From the NCBI GenBank assembly GCA_012798435.1, contig JAAZNF010000069.1, forward strand, positions 1 through 47,217: 47,217 nucleotides of DNA, in the 5' to 3' direction. Below are positions 7,034 through 15,057 of the stretch, piece after piece. The DNA is from Myxococcales bacterium. Lineage in GTDB: Bacteria; Myxococcota; B64-G9. The stretch's first letter is position 1; every line of letters starts with the position of its first letter. The translations under genes were made by a program, and so were the position numbers. Below the pieces are notes generated by a model. That model made no database searches, was not told the origin of the DNA, and worked only from the letters and a program-made list of their open reading frames with translations.

Positions 7034-8857
7034 TTGACGGCCCAACCGATTTCACTTGCGGGTGTAAGCAGTGGTGTCTGCCTCGTGGCGGTCTGGGGGC
7101 AAATTCTGTGCACGGCATTCATCGCCGCGCGCTTTTTTGCGCGTCGAGCCGATCTGCGCTGGGTCGCGCTGCGGCTCTTTGGGCTCTCTTTCTTGCTGGC
7201 GTTCGCCGTACGCACGGTCGTGCCGTTCGGTCCGATCATCAATAGCGGTCGCGATCTCGCCTACCTCGATGAGATCCTGCTCGCGCCCTCCGCCGCCCAC
7301 ACCCATCTTCCGTCCGCCCTGTATTATGGGCTCCGCCTGTTCTCCGATCCTGTCCAGGCTCTCGAGTGGGCGCAGATCGTCATCGGGTCGGCCTGCGCGG
7401 GCCTGGTGGCGCTGCTCACCTTCTGTCTCTACCGCCGGGAGGCCGCCGCGATGATCGCCGGCTTTCTGGGCGCGGTTTTCGTCGCCGCGGCGCGAGTGGA
7501 CGCCAGCCCGGACGCCGTGACGTCGCTACGCTTCGTGACCCTGCTCACGGCGATCGCCGTCCTCCTGTACCACCGGGTGCCCTCCTGGACGAGGCTCGCC
7601 TGCGTTGGCCTGGGAGCGATCGCCATGAGCTACGGGCGCCTGGAGAGCCCGTTGTTCGCGGCCCTCCTCCTCATCTGGCTCGCCGCCGACGAACCTCTCC
7701 GCGATGGCGTCGCGCGCCCCGGGACTCGATGGGGAGGGTGGGCGACGGGAGGGTCCCTGCTCGTCGTCGCGGCCACCGGCATGCTCCTCAGCCGTTGGCT
7801 GCTCGTCCCCGTCCTGGCGCTGGCCATCGCATGGCTCGTCCGGCGCCGCGGAGGCTGGCCCGCTTCGGGGCGGGTGCTGCTGCTCGTCGCCACGGTTGCC
7901 CTCGCTCTGCTTCCCCGCTTCTTTGAAGTAGCGAGCCTGGAGCGGGAGACCTACTCCCGGTTCCCCAAGGCGCTCATGTTCCTGGTCGGCCGGACCAACC
8001 TGCTCTTCCACCCGGCGCTGTGCACGCCGCTTGTGGCGATCCTGGTGGCGCTGGGTCTCGGCGCCTTCCGCCGAACGGCGCCGGCTGCATCGGGATACCT
8101 TTTTTCAGTCGCGCTTCCGGCCTATGCCTTCGGCTTGCTCTTCATGGGCAACGCCTCGGCCATCATGCGGCTCCAGGGGAACGGGCTTTTTCTTCTGTTC
8201 CCCCTCGCGGGAATCGGCGCTGGCCGGCTCGTCGAATGGTTGAGCGGACACTGGGGAACTTACCGGCGTTGGGCGCTGACTCTGGCAGCCGTGACACTCA
8301 TCAGCGCCTTGCTCCCGGGCGGAAGAACGCTGACGGAGGCCACCAGCCTCGACCAGGAATATGCCTTCTTGCGCCGACTGAACGAATGGGTGCCTCCGGG
8401 CAGCGATGTCTTTCTCCCCGTGTCAAGGGAGGATTGCAGTCTCGTCTCGATCCCACAGGCGCTGGCGCGGCGGGCCGGAATCACCCCACGGACCATAGAC
8501 TTCCCCGGCCTGTCGCTGCCCGTGGGAGCGCTGGTCTTTTTGGGAGCCGGGTGCCAAAGATTCCGAAACGGCGAACCGCTGCCCGGGGTCGGGCTCCGCG
8601 CCGGGGAGGTGGCGTTCCGGGGCGAGGTGGACCCTCGTCCCATCCGCTTCATCCTGCTGGCGCTGGATCGAGAGGGGTACGTCCAGGCGACCTTCGACGC
8701 CCTGGCCGTGGACGAGCGGCCGCAGTGCCGGGCCTTACGCCTGCGACACGGTCTTACGCCCTATCGGGTCGAACGCCTCCGGCGCTCCTCTCTGGAGGGC
8801 CACCTGATGCCGCGCGAGGTCGAGTTCGGGCTGTATCGCGTGACGGCGGAGCGCTGA
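7034..8857 (+). CDS. Polytopic membrane protein, possible GT-C type glycosyltransferase
   Basis: 607 aa from a TTG start at 7034, chosen because GAGGA lies 7 bases upstream and the next in-frame starts would cut the first membrane helix. Residues 1-435 hold many hydrophobic helices (about 10-11), among them VCLVAVWGQILCTAFIAARF and GLSFLLAFAVRTVV. An acidic loop after the second helix (NSGRDLAYLDEI) is where GT-C enzymes keep catalytic acids. Residues 436-607 are soluble and probably periplasmic. The layout of membrane half then soluble tail, and the GT2 gene 1 bp downstream, suggest transfer of sugars from a lipid carrier. No family signature was recognised, so a hypothetical membrane protein is an equally fair call. 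Confidence 0.6.
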   Translation: MTAQPISLAGVSSGVCLVAVWGQILCTAFIAARFFARRADLRWVALRLFGLSFLLAFAVRTVVPFGPIINSGRDLAYLDEILLAPSAAHTHLPSALYYGLRLFSDPVQALEWAQIVIGSACAGLVALLTFCLYRREAAAMIAGFLGAVFVAAARVDASPDAVTSLRFVTLLTAIAVLLYHRVPSWTRLACVGLGAIAMSYGRLESPLFAALLLIWLAADEPLRDGVARPGTRWGGWATGGSLLVVAATGMLLSRWLLVPVLALAIAWLVRRRGGWPASGRVLLLVATVALALLPRFFEVASLERETYSRFPKALMFLVGRTNLLFHPALCTPLVAILVALGLGAFRRTAPAASGYLFSVALPAYAFGLLFMGNASAIMRLQGNGLFLLFPLAGIGAGRLVEWLSGHWGTYRRWALTLAAVTLISALLPGGRTLTEATSLDQEYAFLRRLNEWVPPGSDVFLPVSREDCSLVSIPQALARRAGITPRTIDFPGLSLPVGALVFLGAGCQRFRNGEPLPGVGLRAGEVAFRGEVDPRPIRFILLALDREGYVQATFDALAVDERPQCRALRLRHGLTPYRVERLRRSSLEGHLMPREVEFGLYRVTAER

Positions 8858-8858
8858 C

Positions 8859-9614
8859 ATGACCCGGGGATGCGAACACGCGGTCCTGCCGCTCTCGGTG
8901 GTGGTTCCGGCATACGACGAGGCCGCCGGGCTCGAGTCCGCGGTCGAGGCGTTGGTTGCCTGGCGGGGGGACCGCAGCGCGGAGATCATCCTGGTGGACG
9001 ACGGCAGCACGGACGAGACACCGCGAATCATGGAGCGCTTGCGCCAGCGAATGCCCCTCGTCCGGACCATCGGTTGGAGGCGCAACCGGGGACGGGGCGC
9101 CGCGCTTCGAGAGGGAATACTCGCCGCCCGGGGACGCGTCGTGCTCACCACCGAGGCCGACCAGAGTTGGAGCACCGCCACGCTGGAGTCGTTGTGCAGC
9201 GCCGTCGAGGACGAGCGGGCCGACCTGGCCCTCGCCTCCCCGCACCTTCCGCCCGGCGGCTTCGAGAACGTCCCCCTGTCGCGGCGCCTGCTCAGCCGCG
9301 CGGCGAACACCCTGGCCGGGCGGGTGCTGGGGCATTCCATCACCATGGCCACCGGCATGACCCGGGCTTACCGGCGCGGCGTCCTTCGCGAAATCGCCTC
9401 CCCGCGCGACGACAAGGCCTTTCACCTGGACACGCTCTGCCGCGCGATCCGCGCCGGGCTGCGGGTGGTCGAAATTCCGGCGGTCGTCCGCTGGCCCGAT
9501 GGGCCCAACGGTCGGCGCGGTCCGCGGCGACCCCTGCGAAGCCTGGAGCTTGCCCACCAAGCGGTGGCCCACCTGGTCGTGCTGGGAGAGCACCTGTGGC
9601 GAACCATGGCCTAG
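8859..9614 (+). CDS. Family 2 glycosyltransferase (dolichyl-phosphate mannose synthase-like)
   Basis: 251 aa, one base after the previous stop. LSVVVPAYDEAAGLESAVEA opens the GT-A nucleotide-sugar fold, EIILVDDGSTDET is the classic GT2 motif, and RNRGRGAALREGILAARG and VLTTEADQSW give the second acidic region in place of a strict DxD. There is no membrane segment, so it is a soluble or peripheral enzyme using NDP-sugar, probably to charge a polyprenyl phosphate that the upstream membrane protein could use. The length fits short DPM-synthase-like members. Its last 19 bases overlap the deacetylase gene. Confidence 0.88.
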   Translation: MTRGCEHAVLPLSVVVPAYDEAAGLESAVEALVAWRGDRSAEIILVDDGSTDETPRIMERLRQRMPLVRTIGWRRNRGRGAALREGILAARGRVVLTTEADQSWSTATLESLCSAVEDERADLALASPHLPPGGFENVPLSRRLLSRAANTLAGRVLGHSITMATGMTRAYRRGVLREIASPRDDKAFHLDTLCRAIRAGLRVVEIPAVVRWPDGPNGRRGPRRPLRSLELAHQAVAHLVVLGEHLWRTMA

Positions 9615-10597
9615 CACGATTCACCTCTCTCACGGTGGATCTGGATCCGCTCCGAAGCTACCTCGAAAACCGCCGTCTGACACCGGCGCCTGAGACGGAC
9701 CTCGAGGCGGTGATGCGCGACGGGCTGCCACGGATTCTGGATCTACTCTCCCGCCTGGGGATCCCGGCCACGTTCTTTGTTGTCGGCCAGGACGCCAGAG
9801 ACGGAGAGAACGCCCGCTGGCTGAGGGCCGCCGTGGCCCAGGGCCACGAAGTCGCGTGTCACAGCGATCGCCACCTGCCCGACTTCGATCGCCTCCCCCG
9901 CCGCGAGCTCGCGCTCGACATCGGCCGTTCTCGGGAAGCATTGGAGAGCGCCACCGGCCGCCCGGTCACCGGCTTTCGCGCCCCCGCCTGGAACATCCCG
10001 CGAGAGTTGTTCGAGATCCTGGTGGCCCAGGGATTCGAGTACGATTCCTCCCTCGTCTCGCGCCCGGCCGGCCCGTGGCGCGTCGCCGCGTTGCGCCTGC
10101 TCAAGACGTTCTCACCATCCACCGCTCCCCACCGCATCATGCAGGGCCAGCCAGCGGCGACCGTCCCGCATCGTCCCTATCCGATGGACCCCGCACGGCC
10201 GTGGCTGCCATGCCCGGGATCCTCGCTGTGGGAGATCCCGCACGGTTGCTCGGCGGGACCGCTCCCCGTTCCGCTGAACGGTACGGTCCTGGGGTGGCTT
10301 CCCGACCCGATCACCGCCGGGATGTGCCGCCTCGGCGCGCGCCGGCCGGAGCCGCTGATCTTCGTGTGTCACGGGATCGACCTGGTGGATTTTCACCGCC
10401 ACGTCCGGGATCCCCGCTTGCGCGGAAAGCCTGGCCTCACCGCGCCCATCGCCGCCAAGGAGCGGCGGCTCTCGAACCTGCTACGCGCGCTGGGCGCGAA
10501 ACGCACCTGGGTGACGCTTCGGGATCTGCGACGGGCCTGCGCGGACGCCGTCACCGCGCACGGCCAAGGGTTTGCACCGGATCGCACCAACGGCTAG
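9596..10597 (+). CDS. Polysaccharide deacetylase (NodB homology domain)
   Basis: 333 aa from GTG at 9596, placed by GGGAGAG five bases upstream; it overlaps the GT2 gene by 19 bp. Family 4 carbohydrate esterase motifs are in order: SLTVDLDP (two Asp), ATFFVVGQDA, the metal-binding HSDRH, GFRAPAWNIPRE, and EPLIFVCHGIDLVDFH near the end. The enzyme should remove N- or O-acetyl groups from a glycan with a divalent metal. The motif spacing resembles the DUF3473-type deacetylases of exopolysaccharide clusters. There is no signal peptide, so it acts in the cytoplasm or at the inner leaflet. The operon context suggests that an acetylated glycolipid intermediate is processed here. Confidence 0.88.
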   Translation: MANHGLARFTSLTVDLDPLRSYLENRRLTPAPETDLEAVMRDGLPRILDLLSRLGIPATFFVVGQDARDGENARWLRAAVAQGHEVACHSDRHLPDFDRLPRRELALDIGRSREALESATGRPVTGFRAPAWNIPRELFEILVAQGFEYDSSLVSRPAGPWRVAALRLLKTFSPSTAPHRIMQGQPAATVPHRPYPMDPARPWLPCPGSSLWEIPHGCSAGPLPVPLNGTVLGWLPDPITAGMCRLGARRPEPLIFVCHGIDLVDFHRHVRDPRLRGKPGLTAPIAAKERRLSNLLRALGAKRTWVTLRDLRRACADAVTAHGQGFAPDRTNG

Positions 10598-10606
10598 AGT
10601 CGGGTC

Positions 10607-12544
10607 ATGAACCCGACCGGCGACAGGCGCCACCTCGAGATCAACATCGGCAAGCTGTGCAACAACGCCTGCCGCTTCTGTTCGAACGGCGCGGTCCCGC
10701 CCGAGGAACGTCCCTGGGTGCCGGTCGAGACGGTTCTTTCGGAGATGGAGCGTGGCGCGCGCCAGGGGTTTGGCTCGGTGGGATTCCTTGGGGGCGAGAT
10801 CACGGTGTACCCCGATGCGCTCGAGCTTGTGCGCCGGGCCCGCGCGCTGGGCTTTTCCCGCATCGCCATCTGCACCAACGGCCGGCGGCTGGCGAACCCG
10901 CGACTGGTCGACGAATACCTTCGAGCCGGCGTGACCCGGGTGGCGCTCTCCATCCACAGCCACCTCGCCGCGTTCGAGGACGAGCTGTGCGGCCGCCCGG
11001 GCGCCTTCGCCCAGAAGATCCGCGCCATCCGCAACCTGGCCCGCCGAGCGAGGCGCCTGTCTGACGGCTTCTCGCTCAACTGCTGCATCCACGGCCACAA
11101 CGTCGACCACCTGAGCGAAATGGTGCGCTTCTTCCACCGCCTCGGCGTGCGCGACATCCGGCTCAACTCGCTGCGCCCCGAGAACCAGGCGGCGGCCGAC
11201 CGCACCCTGGTGCCCCCCTTCTCCCGTGTGGTCGAACGGGCGCTTTCGCTCATCGAGGAGAACGAGTCCCGCCTCCGGATCAGCCTCACCTTCGGCGACA
11301 TCCCGCTGTGCCTGTGGCCGGCGGACTTTCTGGCCGACAGCGCCCGCGCCGGAAAATACCTCGGCGAGCTTCGCGACTACGACGCCTGGGTCACGGTGTA
11401 CCGCAAGAGCGGCAGCGGCGGCGAACCGGACCGCTTCCGCTGGAAGGACCGGCGACTCGAGGCGCTCAAGCGCTACGTTCCGGCGTGCCGGAAATGCAAC
11501 GCGCGCGGTGTGTGCGAGGGCCCGTGGATCCGCTACTGCCAGCTCTACGGCGATGCCGAGTTTCACCCCGTCCAGCGCCCAGGGTCCGAGGCATCTCGGT
11601 CCCAGGTGGGCCAGCCCGCGACGACCCGCCGGCGGCACCGCCTGCACGTCATGGTTTCGCGCTTCTGCAACAACCGCTGCCGCTTTTGCCTGGAGGACCG
11701 CGAAGATCGCGCCCGGCACGACTTCTCGGATCAGGACCGCGCGCTCGATCTGTACCCCCATCGCGACGAGGTGATCTTCACCTGCGGCGAGCCGACGCTG
11801 CAGCCGAAGCTGGCACAATGGATCCGCAAGGCGCGCGAGCTCGGCTACCGCTCCATCGAGCTGGTCACCAACGGCCGGCGCCTGTGCTACCCCGAGCTGG
11901 CCCGCGCCCTGGTCGAGGCTGGCCTCACCGCGGTGACGGTGTCGCTGCACAGCCACCTGCCGCGCATCCATGACCGGATGACCTCGAGCCGGGGGAGCCA
12001 GCGGCAGAGCGCCGCCGCCGTCCACAACCTCCTCGCGCTGCGCCAGGAGCTCGGCCGGCCGCGGGTCACCGTGAGCACCGTGCTCACCCGCGACAACCTC
12101 CAGAGCATCGCCCGCACCGTGCGCTGGGTGGCGACGCTCCGACCGGACTGCATGGTTATCAACTTCGTCGAACCGGAGAACGAGGCGAAGCGCAACTTCG
12201 ACGAGGTGGTGCCGCGCATGCGCGAGGCGGCGGTCGCGCTGGCCGCCGTCACGCCTCCGCCGGACATGGAGCTCAAGATCGAGGGCCTGCCCCTGTGCCT
12301 CTTGCCGCGAGCGGCCCCGCCAGCCGGAGAGCGCGAGGTCATCTACGTCTTCCGAGACGGCCGCATCCGCCGGCTCTCCCCCACCCGGCGCCAGAAGAAA
12401 GGCCCGCCCTGCCGGGCTTGCGCCGAGCGCCGCCGCTGCGACGGGGTGTGGATCGAATACGCCCGGCGCTACGGCTGGGAGGAGTTTTCCCCTTTGGGGA
12501 GCCCAGCGGCCGAGTTTTGCATCTTTCCTGACAATCCGATATAG
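10607..12544 (+). CDS. Tandem radical SAM protein with two SPASM-like tails
   Basis: 645 aa, two homologous halves. Half 1 has C18-x3-C22-x2-C25 (LCNNACRFC), FLGGEITVYP as the SAM-binding strand, AICTNGRRL, VALSIHSHL, and a tail C294-x2-C297-x5-C303-EGPW. Half 2 repeats this with C354-x3-C358-x2-C361 (FCNNRCRFC), IFTCGEPTLQP, ELVTNGRRL, VTVSLHSHL and C602-x2-C605-x5-C611-DGVW. Each tail is followed by Y-x3-YG-x2-EF-x-P. The gene is therefore an internal duplication with both active sites apparently intact. The tails resemble SPASM/twitch auxiliary-cluster ligands, and the same motif ends the 764-aa protein of the facing operon. Such proteins modify peptides or small molecules; the substrate is unknown. 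It starts 9 bp after the deacetylase. Confidence 0.85.
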   Translation: MNPTGDRRHLEINIGKLCNNACRFCSNGAVPPEERPWVPVETVLSEMERGARQGFGSVGFLGGEITVYPDALELVRRARALGFSRIAICTNGRRLANPRLVDEYLRAGVTRVALSIHSHLAAFEDELCGRPGAFAQKIRAIRNLARRARRLSDGFSLNCCIHGHNVDHLSEMVRFFHRLGVRDIRLNSLRPENQAAADRTLVPPFSRVVERALSLIEENESRLRISLTFGDIPLCLWPADFLADSARAGKYLGELRDYDAWVTVYRKSGSGGEPDRFRWKDRRLEALKRYVPACRKCNARGVCEGPWIRYCQLYGDAEFHPVQRPGSEASRSQVGQPATTRRRHRLHVMVSRFCNNRCRFCLEDREDRARHDFSDQDRALDLYPHRDEVIFTCGEPTLQPKLAQWIRKARELGYRSIELVTNGRRLCYPELARALVEAGLTAVTVSLHSHLPRIHDRMTSSRGSQRQSAAAVHNLLALRQELGRPRVTVSTVLTRDNLQSIARTVRWVATLRPDCMVINFVEPENEAKRNFDEVVPRMREAAVALAAVTPPPDMELKIEGLPLCLLPRAAPPAGEREVIYVFRDGRIRRLSPTRRQKKGPPCRACAERRRCDGVWIEYARRYGWEEFSPLGSPAAEFCIFPDNPI

Positions 12545-12576
12545 CTTCCACCGAACCGCAGCCGTGGGAGGATGAC

Positions 12577-13086
12577 GTGGAGCTCTTCGAAGCCCTCTTC
12601 GACCGGCGCAGCATCCGTCGCTTCGCGCCGGGCGAGGTGTCCGACGAGGCCGTGGAGAAGATGCTGCGCGCGGCCATGTACGCGCCCTCGGCCGGCAACC
12701 AGCGGCCGTGGCACTTCGTGGTCCTGCGCGAGCGGCGGCTGCTGAACGCGGTGCCCGGCTTCCACCCCCATGCCAGGATGCTCTCCGAGGCCGCCCTGGC
12801 CGTCCTGGTGTGCGCCGATCTCGCCCTCGAGACCCACCGCGGCTACTGGATGGTGGATTGCGCCGCCGCCACTCAGAACCTCTTGCTGGCCGCGCACGGC
12901 CTGTCGCTCGGCGCGGTGTGGCTGGGGATCTTTCCGCGACCGGAGCGGATGAAAGGCATGCGGGAGCTGCTGCGGCTTCCGGAAAATATCCAGCCGTTTG
13001 CCTTGGTGGCCGTCGGAAGAGCGGCCGAGCACCCGCCGCGGCCCGAGCGCTTCCTGACCGAGCGCATCCACCGGGACGGTTGGTGA
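12577..13086 (+). CDS. Nitroreductase family protein (FMN-dependent)
   Basis: 169 aa from GTG at 12577, preceded by GGGAGGATGAC. RRSIRRFAPGEVSDE and MYAPSAGNQRPWHFVVL are the FMN-phosphate-binding signatures of the NADH oxidase/nitroreductase family; SLGAVWLGIFPR is the conserved GLGS/GTCW-like block; and the end (LVAVGRAAEHPPRP, RIHRDGW) is typical of the short subfamily. It should be a homodimeric flavoenzyme reducing or oxidising an unknown small molecule. Some relatives are dehydrogenases in cofactor or peptide-modification pathways. It lies 32 bp after the tandem radical SAM gene and may be the last step of that operon. Confidence 0.9.
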   Translation: MELFEALFDRRSIRRFAPGEVSDEAVEKMLRAAMYAPSAGNQRPWHFVVLRERRLLNAVPGFHPHARMLSEAALAVLVCADLALETHRGYWMVDCAAATQNLLLAAHGLSLGAVWLGIFPRPERMKGMRELLRLPENIQPFALVAVGRAAEHPPRPERFLTERIHRDGW

Positions 13087-13099
13087 ATCGAGAGGTACC

Positions 13100-14035
13100 A
13101 TGAGCCGACATCGCCATGTTTTGATCTCAATGCTGTTTTTCGGGTGGGTCACCGGCTCGCCCGCTCGCGCGCAAGAAGTCCCGAGGCCGGTGGTGGCGGT
13201 CTTCACCATCGAAAACCAGCTCTCGCCGCTGTCGGCCCAGGACATCGACTCCTTGACCGAGTTTCTTTCCGCCAAGCTGGGCGAAGGCGGTCGCTTTCAG
13301 ATCGTTCCGCGCGACCAGATCCGGGAACGGCTTCGGGATCAGCAAAGGGACTCCTACAAGCAGTGCTACGACCAGGGCTGCCAGATCGAGATCGGCCGCG
13401 AGCTGGCGGCGGAGAAGGTCGTCTCCTCCAGCGTGCGCAAGGTCGGCAGCCACTGCCTGGTGACCGCGGCGATCTACGATCTGCGGCGGGCCGCCTCCGA
13501 GCGCACCGCCAGCCTGCGGCGCGCCTGCAACGTGGACGATCTCATCGGCGCGGTGGAGGAGATCGCCCGCTCCCTTTGCGGCGCCTCGTCCGAGCCCACA
13601 CCGGCCGCGGCGTCCGTGCCCTCCCCGGTGGTGATCCAGCGCGTGGAGGTCCCCGTCCCCGCGCCTCGCGAGAAGAGCGTCGGCCTCGCCATCCTGTTCG
13701 CGGCCATCCCCGGCGGCGGCATGTACTACCTCGAGAAGTGGGGCTGGGGGATCTTCTATACCACCACCGTCATCGGCGGCATGATCATGTTCGTGGCCGG
13801 TTTCGGCGCCGATAGCTCCGGCCTGACGATCGCGGGTGGGCTCACCTATGCCGGAACGTATGTCGCCAGCTTGATCCACTCCGGCGTGGCCGCCGCCAAC
13901 TGGAGGGATCCCGACTACCGGCCGCCGAAATCCGCCTCGACCGCCCCCGGCGCTCCGGGAGCGACGACATTAGCCCCGTCGCCGTGGCAGCTCGGCCGCG
14001 CCGTCGTCTTTCCGTTGTGGACCGGAAGGTTCTAG
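13100..14035 (+). CDS. Exported CsgG/LpoB-like protein with C-terminal membrane segments
   Basis: 311 aa. A signal peptide (MSRHRHVLISMLFFGWVTG, cleaved after ARA-Q) is followed by VVAVFTIENQLSPLSAQDID, LTEFLSAKLGEGGRFQIVPR and CYDQGCQIEIGRELAAEKVV. This is the pattern of the CsgG/LpoB/TolB-N-like domain frequent in Myxococcota, where a Cys-containing loop and a 'which level of protein' strand follow each other. Residues about 193-255 have two hydrophobic helices around GLAILFAAIPGGGMYYLEKW, like TM2-type tails. The role is unknown, probably in the envelope. AGAGGT precedes the ATG, and the gene lies 13 bp after the nitroreductase, so it may be read with it, though the function does not obviously fit. 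Confidence 0.65.
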   Translation: MSRHRHVLISMLFFGWVTGSPARAQEVPRPVVAVFTIENQLSPLSAQDIDSLTEFLSAKLGEGGRFQIVPRDQIRERLRDQQRDSYKQCYDQGCQIEIGRELAAEKVVSSSVRKVGSHCLVTAAIYDLRRAASERTASLRRACNVDDLIGAVEEIARSLCGASSEPTPAAASVPSPVVIQRVEVPVPAPREKSVGLAILFAAIPGGGMYYLEKWGWGIFYTTTVIGGMIMFVAGFGADSSGLTIAGGLTYAGTYVASLIHSGVAAANWRDPDYRPPKSASTAPGAPGATTLAPSPWQLGRAVVFPLWTGRF

Positions 14036-14053
14036 CCCAGACGGAGAAAACGC

Positions 14054-14947
14054 ATGGACCACTCGTCTGACTCGAAGCGCGCCCCCGAGCTCGTGTTCGC
14101 CGAGCCGACGCCGCTCGGCCTCCTGGGCCTCGCGCTCGGATGCGCCGCGCTCACCCCGATCGCCTTCGGCGCGTCGCTCACCCCGGAGGGACTGCGCACC
14201 GCGGCCGCCTTCTGCCTTCTCTTCGGCGCCGGCTGCCAGTTTCTGGCCGGGATCATGAACTTCGCCAACAAGAACCTCTTCGGCGGAACGCTCTTTCTGG
14301 CCTTCTCCTTCAACTGGATGCTCAACTACATGGTGCTCTCGGGCCTCGCCGAAGGCCGCGCCCCCGATCACGGCGTGTTGCTGGCCGCCGACGCCTGCGC
14401 GTTGGTGATCTTTGTCGTTTTCACCTACGGGTTCGGGTTCTTCTCGAAGCTCTTGTTCCTCTTCCTGCTGGACATCGATCTCCTGTACCTGGGCAAGGTC
14501 ATCAACGGCGCCACCGGCACGGCGGCGCTCAACCTCCCCATCGCCGTCTTCACGGTCGCGCTCGGGGTGCTTTCGCTCTACATCGCCTTCGCCATGCTCA
14601 TCAACCCGGTGGCCAACCGGCGCGTCTTCCCCGTCCCCGGGCCCGCCTACCGGCCGGCGCCGGCAACCGGCTTCGACGCCAGCGTACGGCGCACCGTGTT
14701 GGAGATCCTGTACCGGCACTTTCGCGAGCATGCCTTCCAGGAGATGCCACGCGATGACTTCTTGCGCGAGTCCCGCGCGCGGCTGGGTGAGATCAACGTA
14801 CAACCCGACGTCTTCTACCTGGCGGAGCGTCGCCTGGTGTCCATCACGCCCGCCGAGAGCCCGGCCTGGCTGAAGAGCCTGCGGCTGACCGCCGAGGGCG
14901 TGGACCTCTACGAGCGCACGGCCCTGGGCAAGTCCGGCTCCCTCTGA
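14054..14947 (+). CDS. GPR1/FUN34/YaaH family transporter with cytoplasmic C-terminal extension
   Basis: 297 aa. EPTPLGLLGLALGCAALTP matches the NPAPLGL signature of the acetate/succinate channel-like SatP (YaaH) family, and NFANKNLFGGTLFLAFSFNW is the second conserved block. Six hydrophobic helices fill residues 18-200. Residues about 205-297 are an added soluble part (SVRRTVLEILYRHFREHAF, ending ERTALGKSGSL) with a winged-helix-like pattern that SatP lacks. The family moves short carboxylic acids such as acetate; the substrate here is inferred. GGAG precedes the ATG, 18 bp after the previous gene. It converges with the symporter gene; the 110-bp gap holds only a weak imperfect hairpin (GGCAAAAGG/CCTTGCC). 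Confidence 0.75.
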   Translation: MDHSSDSKRAPELVFAEPTPLGLLGLALGCAALTPIAFGASLTPEGLRTAAAFCLLFGAGCQFLAGIMNFANKNLFGGTLFLAFSFNWMLNYMVLSGLAEGRAPDHGVLLAADACALVIFVVFTYGFGFFSKLLFLFLLDIDLLYLGKVINGATGTAALNLPIAVFTVALGVLSLYIAFAMLINPVANRRVFPVPGPAYRPAPATGFDASVRRTVLEILYRHFREHAFQEMPRDDFLRESRARLGEINVQPDVFYLAERRLVSITPAESPAWLKSLRLTAEGVDLYERTALGKSGSL

Positions 14948-15057
14948 AGCCCCAAGCAGCCGCGCCGACCGGAGAAAACCTGCCAACAAGGCAAAAGGCC
15001 CCTTGCCACGTTCTCTGCTTTGACGGTCGAGGTCTGGCGAAGGCTATCTGTGGCATG

